Shown here: positions 25,506-33,317 of the stretch, in pieces
How positions within the stretch are numbered: the stretch's first letter is position 1
Layout: every line of letters starts with the position of its first letter
From: G963664115 sp965216035
Lineage (GTDB): Bacteria > Acidobacteriota > Terriglobia > 20CM-2-55-15
Assembly: GCA_965216035.1 (NCBI GenBank)
Contig: CBDCFM010000017.1
Coordinates: 62,001 to 126,000 of the forward strand
DNA length: 64,000 nt
Reading direction: 5' to 3'
Notes under the pieces: model-generated
What the model was told of the DNA's origin: nothing
Seen by the model: the letters and a program-made list of their open reading frames with translations, nothing else
Databases searched by the model: none
Made by a program: the position numbers and the translations under genes

Positions 25506-25946
25506 TCACGGAGCTACAGTGATCGGTCCGGCAGCGGGACGATCGACGCTGTCGACAACCTCGAGTCCCTCAGCTTTCCAATCGCGGATACCGCAGAACT
25601 GGCCGGCATTGTATCCGGCGTCGGTGAACATCTGCGCAGCGCGCGACGCGCGCCCTCCCGACCCTCAGTAGAAAACCAGTTCGATGTCTTTCGGGATATC
25701 GGGCATCCGTGCTTCAAGCTCACCCATCGGGATGTGAATTGCGCTCCTAATCGCGCCATCGGCCTCGAGTTCCCAGTCTTCACGGACATCGATCAGGAGA
25801 AAAGTATCCCCGCTTTCCAACTTGTCCTTGAGCGTTGGGATTGCGATCCGTTCGATATCCGCACTTTCCTGGGCCTGGGCAAGACCGGCGACACCGAATA
25901 TCGCGATCCACACCGCTCCAAGAAATCCTATCCATTGCTGTGACAT
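25506..25946 (-). CDS. Exported rhodanese-like protein with in-frame TGA at the catalytic cysteine: candidate selenoprotein
   Basis: The ATG at 25946 follows GGAGGG. A signal peptide (about residues 5-26) precedes one rhodanese domain: L-L-I-D-V-R-E-D-W-E at about 50-59 and I-P-M-G-E-L at about 72-77. The strand E-L-V-F-Y at 89-93 leads into the active-site loop. Codon 94, where the family has the nucleophilic Cys, is TGA (25667-25665). The frame continues G-S-G-G-R-A-S-R-A-A-Q-M, D-A-G-Y-N-A-G and G-I-R-D-W-K-A-E-G-L to a TGA at 25508-25506. These are exactly the expected rhodanese C-terminal blocks, with no other damage. From base 12 after the TGA the mRNA can form GCGCGC-GUC-GCGCGC, a hairpin placed as in a bacterial SECIS. 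If TGA is selenocysteine the product is 146 residues. The alternatives are a Cys-to-stop mutation (TGC to TGA) or a sequencing error. Confidence 0.75.
25627..25664 (-). promoter_or_regulatory. Candidate bacterial SECIS hairpin
   Basis: Immediately after the internal TGA, bases +12 to +26 form a 6-bp GC stem closing a three-base GUC loop that starts 17 bases after the stop. Bacterial SECIS elements lie just downstream of the UGA with a G (often GU) at the start of the apical loop. The stem is built of alternating GC, so chance formation in GC-rich DNA is possible. Confidence 0.5.
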
Positions 25947-26122
25947 TGTTGACCCTCCGCAACGATTACTTAACACTATGAACACCGGTATTATATCGAG
26001 GTTCGGCGACCCCACAAACAAGTCGTCGATTCCATCGGATATTTGTCTGACAATATCGGCTATCAAAGACAGGTTTCTAGAGAGTCGTTTACCCGTACTT
26101 CAGAGCCACATTGGACACCGCT

Positions 26123-27013
26123 ATGAAACGACACTATGTCGGCACCGTTAACGCGAGTAACTTCCAGACACCGCAACATTACAAATCTCATTCCTCAGGA
26201 TACACACGCCTCACTCTAGTTGACCACACCGTCGATACTGCGTCCGTACATATGGAGTTGGCTCTGGCTCAATTTGAGCCCGGCGGGCATCTCGACCCCG
26301 TGGCTCACGCTTTCGAGAAAGGTTTTTATGTGCTCGACGGGGCCCTCACCGCCGAAATCGATGGCCGTAGCGTGCGGCTCCCAAAAGATCACTACGGTCT
26401 CATCCCTCTAGGCGTGACGTATGCAATGTACAACGCGGGATCAGAACCCCTACGTCTGCTGGAAATGACGGCACCCCAACCGAAGCCGGCCGATGACATC
26501 TTCAAGGACACCTATTTTCACAAAGATGGGGCGGGGCCCATCGCCGGCGATGTACCCGACCTCGGCGACCCAAGGGTGTCCAAATACCTGGGCAAGTTCG
26601 AGGATTCGCAGTTACCAGATCCCGGCGAAATAGCCGCTGTGGGCGCCCGGAGCGGGTCGATCACAGGCGTTGCCATCAAAGAAATGATCGACCGCATGCT
26701 GGGCGCCGAACACATGTCAATGTTCATGGTGCAGTTCCGTCCCGGCGGGATCGGCACCCAGCACGACCACGCATTCGAGGAGTCTTACTTCTTCCTCTCA
26801 GGTGAGGCAGAAGCCGTTTTGAACGGAACAACATATCGCGTCAAGGCAGGAGACATCGTTTGGACCGGGGTCGGTTGTATGCACAGCTTTGAAAACATCG
26901 GTGACACACCGGTGCGATGGATTGAGACACAGGCGCCCCTGCCTACCCAGACGGAGGCGTTTCGATTCCGGCGTGAATGGGAACCGGTTGCCAGGAAGAT
27001 CGAGCAGTCGTAA
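26123..27013 (+). CDS. Bicupin domain protein
   Basis: This 296-residue cytosolic protein has two cupin barrels. The first contains the block F-E-P-G-G-H (about 51-56) and G-F-Y-V-L-D-G (about 69-75). The second contains Q-F-R-P-G-G-I-G-T-Q-H-D-H (about 204-216) with E-E-S-Y-F-F-L-S-G-E, a complete His/His/Glu metal site, and a final His in C-M-H-S-F-E-N. The architecture resembles ureidoglycine aminohydrolase-type bicupins, but the enzyme identity is not secure. The ATG at 26123 is preferred over the TTG at 26111. A tandem array of small hairpins follows the stop codon immediately. Confidence 0.85.
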   Translation: MKRHYVGTVNASNFQTPQHYKSHSSGYTRLTLVDHTVDTASVHMELALAQFEPGGHLDPVAHAFEKGFYVLDGALTAEIDGRSVRLPKDHYGLIPLGVTYAMYNAGSEPLRLLEMTAPQPKPADDIFKDTYFHKDGAGPIAGDVPDLGDPRVSKYLGKFEDSQLPDPGEIAAVGARSGSITGVAIKEMIDRMLGAEHMSMFMVQFRPGGIGTQHDHAFEESYFFLSGEAEAVLNGTTYRVKAGDIVWTGVGCMHSFENIGDTPVRWIETQAPLPTQTEAFRFRREWEPVARKIEQS

Positions 27014-27021
27014 ATTGGCCT

Positions 27022-27118
27022 CTTCGCCATTTCTTGGCGTCTTCGCCATTTCTTGGCGTCTTCGCCATTTCTTGGCGTCTTCGCCAATTTCTTGGCGCGT
27101 TCGCCATTTCATTTGCGG
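27022..27118. repeat. Tandem array of 19-bp hairpin units
   Basis: Three perfect and two diverged copies of a 19-bp unit, CTTCGCCATTTCTTGGCGT, start 9 bases after the bicupin stop codon. Each unit folds as CGCCA-TTTCT-TGGCG. The fourth copy has one extra A, and the fifth is degraded (ends ATTTGCGG). The array sits between the 3' ends of the convergent bicupin and globin genes, where it may act in termination or mRNA stability. It is too short and lacks spacers, so it is not a CRISPR. Confidence 0.85.
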
Positions 27119-27207
27119 CAACAGCGTCCTTCCCGCCGACCCACGGTCACTGTCGATGCAGCCTGTCCGCACGCTCCGCGTCCGCATTCACGGCGGACCG
27201 CCTTCGC

Positions 27208-27654
27208 CTACGGGGTGTCCGCCTTGTTGACCATCCATGCAGAGAAGCTTGCAAGGAAATCCCTGAAGCCTTCGAGGTGCTGTGGAGGAAACTGGTATTT
27301 TTCATGCGCACCGCTAAGTGTCTTGTCGAAACATGCGAGCCAAACCTGCCGTGCCTGCTCATCGATCTCAAAGGGAAGATGCCGCGCCCTCATGCGGGGC
27401 GGACCGTACCTTTGAAAGTAGATGGGAGGCCCTCCCATCAGAGTCACGAAGAAAGCCGCCGATTTCTTCGACGCTTCCTCCATGTCCTCAGGGAAGAGAT
27501 GTCGGAGCGTCGATTGCTCAAGCTCCCGATAGAAGTCCGACATCATTTTGAAGATGTTCCTCTCGCCCATGACCTCATAAATTTCCTTGTTGGGTCCCGG
27601 GCCCTGAGGGGGCCCACTGGATGGCGTAAAAATAATCCGGTCCATTTGGATCAT
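27208..27654 (-). CDS. Truncated-haemoglobin-type globin (group II-like)
   Basis: This 148-residue protein has the features of a group II truncated haemoglobin. F-Y-R-E-L (Tyr42) is placed as the B10 Tyr, the proximal histidine is in R-A-R-H-L-P-F (His92), and the Trp in Q-V-W (Trp105) is placed as the G8 Trp. The Tyr B10/Trp G8 combination binds oxygen or NO tightly. A 20-residue Pro/Gly-rich leader precedes the globin core. The start could be ATG 27654 or the ATG three codons later; neither has a strong ribosome site. Likely cytosolic, with a role in oxygen/NO chemistry inferred from the family only. Confidence 0.8.
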   Translation of the reverse strand: MIQMDRIIFTPSSGPPQGPGPNKEIYEVMGERNIFKMMSDFYRELEQSTLRHLFPEDMEEASKKSAAFFVTLMGGPPIYFQRYGPPRMRARHLPFEIDEQARQVWLACFDKTLSGAHEKYQFPPQHLEGFRDFLASFSAWMVNKADTP

Positions 27655-27749
27655 ATTTTAGCGTCCGCAGTTAGAAATTCGCGATATCAGATTTTGCCAC
27701 GTGATTCATTCAGATGACGATCTCCGGAGCGTCGCTGTAAAATAAAGTC

Positions 27750-28553
27750 ATGCGCCTAGGCTCGTTGTCACTCAGATTCCCCCTCGCGGCTGGCCTGCTG
27801 CTGGCTCCTGTCGCGTCGGTAGCGGCACAAACTCCACAGGTACGGGAAAAAACGCACTTCGAAGCAGTCGAACAGCGGATTTTCGAGAGAGTAAACGCTG
27901 AGCGCGCAAGCGAGGGACTCGGCCCGCTGCTTTGGGAGCCGGTCCTCGTCGAGATCGCCCGCGACCACACAACCGATATGCTGGAACGGGAGTTCTTCGA
28001 TCATGAGAATCCCAACGGTGAAGGACCCGCCGAACGCGTCGGCCGGAAACATCGCACGCTTGTCGGCGACATTACGGAAAATATCTGGACGGGAATCCGG
28101 TCGGGGGATATAGACACAACCCAGCTGGCGGAAGATGTCATGGATGGACTGATGAACAGTCCCGGACATCGAAGAAACATCCTGACGCCACGACTGACCC
28201 ATTTGGGGCTCGGAGTTTACTCCGCGAGTGGACTCGCTGTGACGACGACGGAATTCATGGTGACTCAACTCTTCGGCGCGGTCCGGGGTTATGTCGACTC
28301 TCCGGTTCCGGAAAGCTTTATGGGCAACCAGATCGTCCGTTTTAATTTGCGCGACCTGGGTGGCGAACGATCAGACGCCCAGTACTACGATCTGTGGTCT
28401 GTGGAGGAGGAACGCCCCATCATCGGGCCAACCCGCATAGATCGGTCAAGGATGGAGGCGCCGAGCGGAACCTATCAGTTGCGCTTCCTCTACCCGAGCC
28501 CCCTGGAGGGTCAGCTCGATGCCATCTCGGCACCCTACGTCACGATCCGCTAG
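27750..28553 (+). CDS. Exported CAP/SCP-domain protein
   Basis: This 267-residue protein has a signal peptide (about residues 1-26, cleaved near VAA-Q). A CAP (cysteine-rich secretory protein/PR-1) domain follows: R-V-N-A-E-R-A-S-E-G-L at about 48-58, A-R-D-H-T-x-D-M at about 70-77, E-N-I-W and M-N-S-P-G-H-R-R-N-I-L. The two histidines and acidic residues of the CAP cavity are present. About 100 C-terminal residues form a separate beta-rich region of unknown role. The function of bacterial CAP proteins is unsettled. It converges on the fhs remnant, only a few bases apart. Confidence 0.85.
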   Translation: MRLGSLSLRFPLAAGLLLAPVASVAAQTPQVREKTHFEAVEQRIFERVNAERASEGLGPLLWEPVLVEIARDHTTDMLEREFFDHENPNGEGPAERVGRKHRTLVGDITENIWTGIRSGDIDTTQLAEDVMDGLMNSPGHRRNILTPRLTHLGLGVYSASGLAVTTTEFMVTQLFGAVRGYVDSPVPESFMGNQIVRFNLRDLGGERSDAQYYDLWSVEEERPIIGPTRIDRSRMEAPSGTYQLRFLYPSPLEGQLDAISAPYVTIR

Positions 28554-28555
28554 CT

Positions 28556-29359
28556 AAAAGAGCCCCGTGGTCCGTCCGTCTTTTGTGACATCAATCCGTT
28601 TTGCAGCAGGAACTCGGGGCAATCCCGGCATCGTCATGATATCGCCGCAAACGACGACCAAGAACTCGGCACCCGCTGATAGCCTGACCTCACGGACCGG
28701 CACGACATGGTGCTTTGGGCGCCCAGCTTATTTGGGTCGGTTGTGAAGCTATACTGCGTCTTGGCGACACACACGGGAAAGTGTCCGAAACCCTGGGAGT
28801 CCAAGTCCCGAAAACGATCCCGGACCCTCTGCTCGCCGACGATGTCGTCGGCACCGTAAATTTCTCGCGCTACGGTCCGGACCTTTTCCCACAACGCATG
28901 TCATAGTCATATAGCATTTGCAGTCGAGACTGCGCCGATGGCATGAAGATCACCGCTAAAATGGAGATTGATATCCTCCATCGGCAGAACCTGGGCGTAC
29001 CCGCCGCCCGCCGCACCACCTTTGAGGCCGAAGCGGGGACCCAGGCTCGGCTCACGCAGGCATATCGTTGCCTGCTTCCCAATCCGATTGAGAGCATCCC
29101 CAAGACCCACCGTGGTCGTCGTCTTGCCTTCTCCTGCCGGGGTGGGCGTCATCGCAGTCACTAAAATGAGTTTGCCTTCCGGTCGGTCCTCAAGAGAGCG
29201 TATGTATTTGAACGAAACTTTTGCCTTGTGCGGACCGTAGAGATACAGTTCGTCTGGATCGATTCCCAGCTGGTCCCGCGCCACATCTTGAATCGGCAGC
29301 GTTGTCGCGGCTTGGGCGATCTCAATGTCCGGCCTCGGATTTCGGTGCTGGTCCCGCAT
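28556..29359 (-). pseudogene. fhs: Formate-tetrahydrofolate ligase remnant with central deletion and frameshift
   Basis: The 5' part (29359 to about 28910) encodes the authentic N-terminus: D-I-E-I-A-Q-A-A, T-P-T-P-A-G-E-G-K-T-T (ATP loop) and L-K-G-G-A-A-G-G-G-Y-A-Q-V, up to G-D-L-H-A-I. Two in-frame TGA codons follow, and then the frame resumes directly in the C-terminal region: V-R-T-V-A-R-E-I-Y-G-A-D, F-G-H-F-P-V-C-V-A-K-T-Q-Y-S-F. A one-base loss in a C run after L-G-A shifts the rest, which continues V-P-V-R-E-V-R-L-S-A-G-A and G-D-I-M-T-M-P-G-L-P to a stop at 28556. About 300 central residues are missing compared with the normal roughly 550-residue enzyme. The gene is dead. Confidence 0.92.
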
Positions 29360-29649
29360 ATTCGCGGCTTCCCTTTCGTGAGCAGAATTCTAGTATTCCT
29401 GCCGTACGAGCCTCTTCCCGGGGGCTGAAATCGCGCCCGGAACGATAGCACGATCGCGCGGGCGAGAACAGTCCAGGCGATCAATACCATCCGTCCGAGC
29501 TCTCCGAGAATCATCCTGTCTTCCGAAAATTCACCCAACCGGATAGACTTTATGGTTTCGTCCCACATCTCGGACGAAAGGCCTCCGCTTAGAAAATGGA
29601 GACGCCGATCCGTTCGGCTCCCTCTCGAACAGCTCAAGGAGAAAGCCTG

Positions 29650-30798
29650 GTGAGTGAATCACGACGACTATTTACTTCGGAGTCGGTTACAGAAGGACAC
29701 CCCGACAAGATGGCCGACCAGATCTCGGATGCGATCCTGGATCAGGTTATGGCAGAGGACCCCATGGGCCGCGTCGCCTGCGAAACCATGGTAGCGACCG
29801 GGTTTGCTCTGGTGGCCGGAGAGATAACGACGAAATGTTTTATTGATTACGAACGCCTCGTGCGCAACACCGTCGAAGAGATTGGGTACATGGATGCGGC
29901 GACGGGATTCGATTCGAAAACATGCGCCGTGATGTCGGCCGTTGGGCATCAGTCGCCCGACATCGCCATGGGCGTGGATACTGGCGGTGCCGGAGACCAG
30001 GGAATGATGTTCGGATACGCCACCGACGAGTCACCCGAATTGATGCCAACCCCGATTCTGCTAGCCCACAAGCTCACTGCAAAGCTCGCCGAAATTCGAA
30101 AGTCCGGCCTGCTGCCGTTCCTGAGGCCCGATGGAAAATCGCAGGTCACTGTGGAATATGATGGCGAAACGCCAAAGCGCATCGACACCGTCGTTATATC
30201 GACCCAGCATAATCCGGAAGCAACAGCGAACCAGATCCGGGAAGAAATCATCACGCACGTCATCAAGACTGTCATCCCAACCCAGCTGCTCGATTCGACG
30301 ACAACCTATCACGTCAATCCCACGGGACGCTTTGTCGTGGGCGGACCCAAGGGCGACTGCGGGCTGACCGGGCGCAAGATTATCGTCGATACTTACGGTG
30401 GAATGGGTCGGCACGGCGGCGGAGCATTCTCGGGCAAGGACCCGACGAAAGTCGATCGGTCGGCCTGTTACATGGCCCGATACGTGGCCAAGAACGTCGT
30501 CGCTGCAGGACTTGCCCGACGGGTGGAGATTCAACTCGCATATGCGATCGGCGTAGCAGACCCGGTGTCCGTTCTCGTGGACTCGTTTGGAACCGGAAAA
30601 CTCCTCGATGCAGAGATCTCCGATCTCGTCCGGGAGAATTTCCAGCTAACACCGCGTGGCATCATTGAGTCGCTCAAGCTGAGGCAGCCCATTTACCGAA
30701 AAACTGCTTCCTATGGACACTTCGGGCGCGAAGATGCCGACTTTACCTGGGAAGCCCGCGACAAGGCGGATACTCTGAAGCACGAAGCGAATCTATAG
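29650..30798 (+). CDS. metK: S-adenosylmethionine synthetase
   Basis: This 382-residue cytosolic enzyme makes S-adenosylmethionine from methionine and ATP. The family blocks are G-H-P-D-K-M-A-D-Q-I-S-D-A-I-L-D near the start, the P-loop-like G-A-G-D-Q-G-M-M-F-G-Y-A, G-G-P-x-G-D-C-G-L-T-G-R-K-I, and G-G-G-A-F-S-G-K-D-P-T-K-V-D. The length is normal. The GTG at 29650 is chosen because AAGGAG lies 7 bases upstream; the in-frame ATG at 29596 has no such site. It diverges from the fhs remnant. I looked for a SAM riboswitch in the leader and did not find one. Together with ahcY at 38383 it covers the SAM/SAH cycle. Confidence 0.96.
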   Translation: MSESRRLFTSESVTEGHPDKMADQISDAILDQVMAEDPMGRVACETMVATGFALVAGEITTKCFIDYERLVRNTVEEIGYMDAATGFDSKTCAVMSAVGHQSPDIAMGVDTGGAGDQGMMFGYATDESPELMPTPILLAHKLTAKLAEIRKSGLLPFLRPDGKSQVTVEYDGETPKRIDTVVISTQHNPEATANQIREEIITHVIKTVIPTQLLDSTTTYHVNPTGRFVVGGPKGDCGLTGRKIIVDTYGGMGRHGGGAFSGKDPTKVDRSACYMARYVAKNVVAAGLARRVEIQLAYAIGVADPVSVLVDSFGTGKLLDAEISDLVRENFQLTPRGIIESLKLRQPIYRKTASYGHFGREDADFTWEARDKADTLKHEANL

Positions 30799-31122
30799 GC
30801 AACTCAAAATAGATACCCGAGTTAGAAGTTCGCGATATAGGATTGCGGTCGTTCGTTCAGACACCCATTCAGACACCCTGGCTGAACGAGGGTCGAACTG
30901 TTCGAGCGCTGCTGGATGGAGGATCCGCACCGGTCCCGACCCTCCGGACGGTCGGCTTTCACAGCAAAGCAGCCGAGCTGAGGCTTCAGTTGAAGAGGAT
31001 GATCGGTTCCGACCGTGACGAAACTGTTGAGAAATGAACTTCCTAATTCAAAACACTGAGAGTTCACGCCCCGGTTCGGGAAGCCGCCCCTGGCCCTTCA
31101 CCGTTTAATTGCACGCCGCGTT
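30799..31122. repeat. Intergenic region with short inverted repeat, related to 27668
   Basis: The stretch from 30819 (GAGTTAGAAGTTCGCGATAT) to 31049 is bounded by an imperfect inverted repeat; the right end read inwards is GAATTAGGAAGTTC. The left end and about 20 further bases recur at 27668-27710. It may be a small mobile repeat. No gene is evident. Confidence 0.35.
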
Positions 31123-32271
31123 TCAATTCAGGCCACCTATAATCAGCCTGAAGTGCGTCCCAAGAACTCGCCCCTCGCGAGGCGCACTCATGATGTCGTC
31201 AAATGAGGACGTCAGCTCGAGGATTTCAAACCCCAGATCTCCGAGATCCCGGTATCCACGAATATAGCCGTCGCGAAAGCCCAGCACGTGACCGAATTCA
31301 TGCGCGAGAGTCTGCGCTGAAACATTTCCGGGACCCAGGGCGACGTATCGGCCAACAAAACCGTGGGTCGCTTCCGCGCCCGTTGTCAGCACTGCGCCAT
31401 CCTCTGGAAAGCGGGAAGCGTGCCCCTGAATGTCCACAACGTCACCAAACTTCGGAGGCGTGGTTTCCGGATATAAATCCGAGACACCAACCTGCCGAAA
31501 TTCGATGTCGAGCGCAAAAACCGCATCGGTTTCCTGAACGCGCCACCTGTCCTCGATTGCGTTCTCGGCACCGCTCAGGAATAACGCGTCTCCGATATCG
31601 GTATAGACCGGTACCCGCAGTACGATTGAGTCGACCAGGCTTTGCTCGACGCTCACAAATGACGGAACCTCAGGAACTCCAAGGACGTCCTGAATCGCCT
31701 CACTTGTCGCCCGATCTTCCAAGGTCATCAGTTCGTAGAGTGCCGTCAGTTGATCGAAGCGCGAACGGTCTTCAGCGATGGCTCGCTGCCAGAAACGGTT
31801 GTATTGAATGTATCCGTCAATCGTGCTCTGGTTTCTCACGAGGGTGCGATATTCACGAATGAACTCTTCGATGACGTCGGGCGTGACACTGACGGCCACC
31901 TTTTCGAAGTCCTCTTCGACACGCTGAAGCTTTTGAGTCTCGCCATCGACATAACCTTCAGTAATCAGCCAACTGTAGGAAAACGAAGAAACCGACATGT
32001 CGTTCGCGGATGGAAACTCGGCAACGATTCGTGGCAGCAGCCCATACCCAAAGACAACAGGCTCTGGCGGTGGATCTCCAAACTCAAGTAGCAGTTCCGG
32101 AGCCCTGCGGGCCACCGTAGCCCGCAGCGATACAAAAAACCGCTCCAGATTGTCTCGATGCAGGCGGAATTTCGCCTCAACCCTATCCCCTTCCATGATG
32201 TAGGCTGCAGGTGTCCCGGCCTGACCCGCCCAAAGCAGCAAGAGCAACCCGATCGATTGCAGTATCGACAT
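31123..32271 (-). CDS. Exported metzincin-type zinc protease-like protein
   Basis: This 382-residue protein has a signal peptide (about residues 1-22) and a long helical N-terminal region. Its C-terminal quarter holds L-A-H-E-F-G-H-V-L-G-F-R-D (about 325-337). This is the HExxHxxGxxD form of the metzincin zinc motif, in which Asp replaces the third His as in snapalysin-type enzymes. Downstream D-D-I-M-S-A-P could supply the Met-turn. The catalytic Glu is present. I do not recognise the N-terminal domain. The protein stands alone, upstream of nothing and convergent with metK. Confidence 0.7.
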   Translation of the reverse strand: MSILQSIGLLLLLWAGQAGTPAAYIMEGDRVEAKFRLHRDNLERFFVSLRATVARRAPELLLEFGDPPPEPVVFGYGLLPRIVAEFPSANDMSVSSFSYSWLITEGYVDGETQKLQRVEEDFEKVAVSVTPDVIEEFIREYRTLVRNQSTIDGYIQYNRFWQRAIAEDRSRFDQLTALYELMTLEDRATSEAIQDVLGVPEVPSFVSVEQSLVDSIVLRVPVYTDIGDALFLSGAENAIEDRWRVQETDAVFALDIEFRQVGVSDLYPETTPPKFGDVVDIQGHASRFPEDGAVLTTGAEATHGFVGRYVALGPGNVSAQTLAHEFGHVLGFRDGYIRGYRDLGDLGFEILELTSSFDDIMSAPREGRVLGTHFRLIIGGLN

Positions 32272-32647
32272 AGGTCAATTGTAAGCGATCCTGTGCCAGA
32301 AGCTTGCCGGCCCGGGTTGCTGTCAGTCTGAGATCAGATCGATTGAAAACAGCTATCCATAAATCCGCTGAGGACTTGCGTGACGATTGCGGGCTCAGTA
32401 TATTGTCAAGTTGGCATTGTCCGGGCTGCCGGATTTCTAGCTTGCCAGCTGAGATCTGGTTCCCGGCAACAGGTCGGTTTGGTCGGAAAGATCGGCAGTA
32501 CGATAGACAGCAAGATTGACAGCAAAATTGACAGAATGTTGCTTTGAAAGAAGAGCGGGAACAAAGGGACTCTTAACGGTGATCGCACAGGAATGTCCGG
32601 AGCCCCATCGCCGGCAATGACCCGGGCCTGATTTTGATTTCCATTCC
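32272..32647. other. Divergent intergenic region with a short tandem repeat
   Basis: This is the control region upstream of the respiratory operon. It holds three imperfect 12-bp direct repeats around 32502-32537 (GATAGACAGCAA, GATTGACAGCAA, AATTGACAGAAT), two of which contain TTGACA. They may be stacked -35 elements or activator sites. No gene was seen. Confidence 0.4.
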
Positions 32648-33310
32648 TTGAACGTGCACACGCAACCTAACAAGAGAAACGTACGCTGGTGGAGACCGAT
32701 GCTCGCAGGCGCCGTTGTGACAACGGTCCTGAGCGTGGGGATCTTCAGTGTGGGGATCTTCAGCAATGCAGGGACCCTCAGCGGTCAGGAGAGCACGCCG
32801 TCGGAGATTGAGGCGGCGGAATCGTCCGTTTACTCGCCGGCTCATCGCTCCTTGGGTGAGGCGGTCCGGCATTTTTTAGGTATCCGACCCGAACCGGTGC
32901 AGCCGATCGCGTACTCGCACCAGCTGCATCTGACCGAAGTCGGACTGACATGTGATTTTTGTCACGATAGCGCTGCGCGGGGACCGATCGCGCGCATTCC
33001 GAGTGTAGAAACGTGCATGTTCTGTCACTTGGGTGTGGCCACTGAAGAACCCGAGATCCTGCTACTCAGGTCCTACTACGACAGGGGTGAGGAACCGCCC
33101 TGGCAGCGGGTATACGGATGGACGGAAGAAGCGCACGTACTGTTCAAACACGCACCCCACGTTCGCGCTGCAGTGGACTGCGCGACCTGTCATGGCGACA
33201 TGACCCAGGCGACCGTGGCCGAACGTGTGGTGGATCACACGATGAGTTTTTGCGTGGACTGTCACAACGAGCGGCAAGCCTCGGTCGAGTGCTTGACCTG
33301 CCATAATTGA
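32648..33310 (+). CDS. Pentahaem cytochrome c (ActA-like) of an alternative-complex-III-like operon
   Basis: This 220-residue protein has an N-terminal basic stretch and one transmembrane segment (about 18-38), then five CxxCH haem sites at about 102, 123, 178, 202 and 215. It should be anchored in the inner membrane with haems in the periplasm. Haem number and position at the head of a MopB-FeS-NrfD-DUF3341 operon match the ActA subunit of alternative complex III and related cytochrome c7-type proteins. The start is uncertain: TTG 32648 or GTG 32654 keep the positive n-region, while ATG 32699 has the better ribosome site (GGAG) but removes it. The next gene follows after 7 bases. Confidence 0.82.
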   Translation: MNVHTQPNKRNVRWWRPMLAGAVVTTVLSVGIFSVGIFSNAGTLSGQESTPSEIEAAESSVYSPAHRSLGEAVRHFLGIRPEPVQPIAYSHQLHLTEVGLTCDFCHDSAARGPIARIPSVETCMFCHLGVATEEPEILLLRSYYDRGEEPPWQRVYGWTEEAHVLFKHAPHVRAAVDCATCHGDMTQATVAERVVDHTMSFCVDCHNERQASVECLTCHN

Positions 33311-33317
33311 GACGAGA

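Noticed and set aside
27022..27118. CRISPR array
   Set aside because: Units of 19 bp are directly adjacent without spacers and there are no cas genes.
29400..29650. SAM riboswitch upstream of metK
   Set aside because: The leader was read for the known SAM riboswitch stem patterns and none was convincing; the region also overlaps the divergent fhs remnant.
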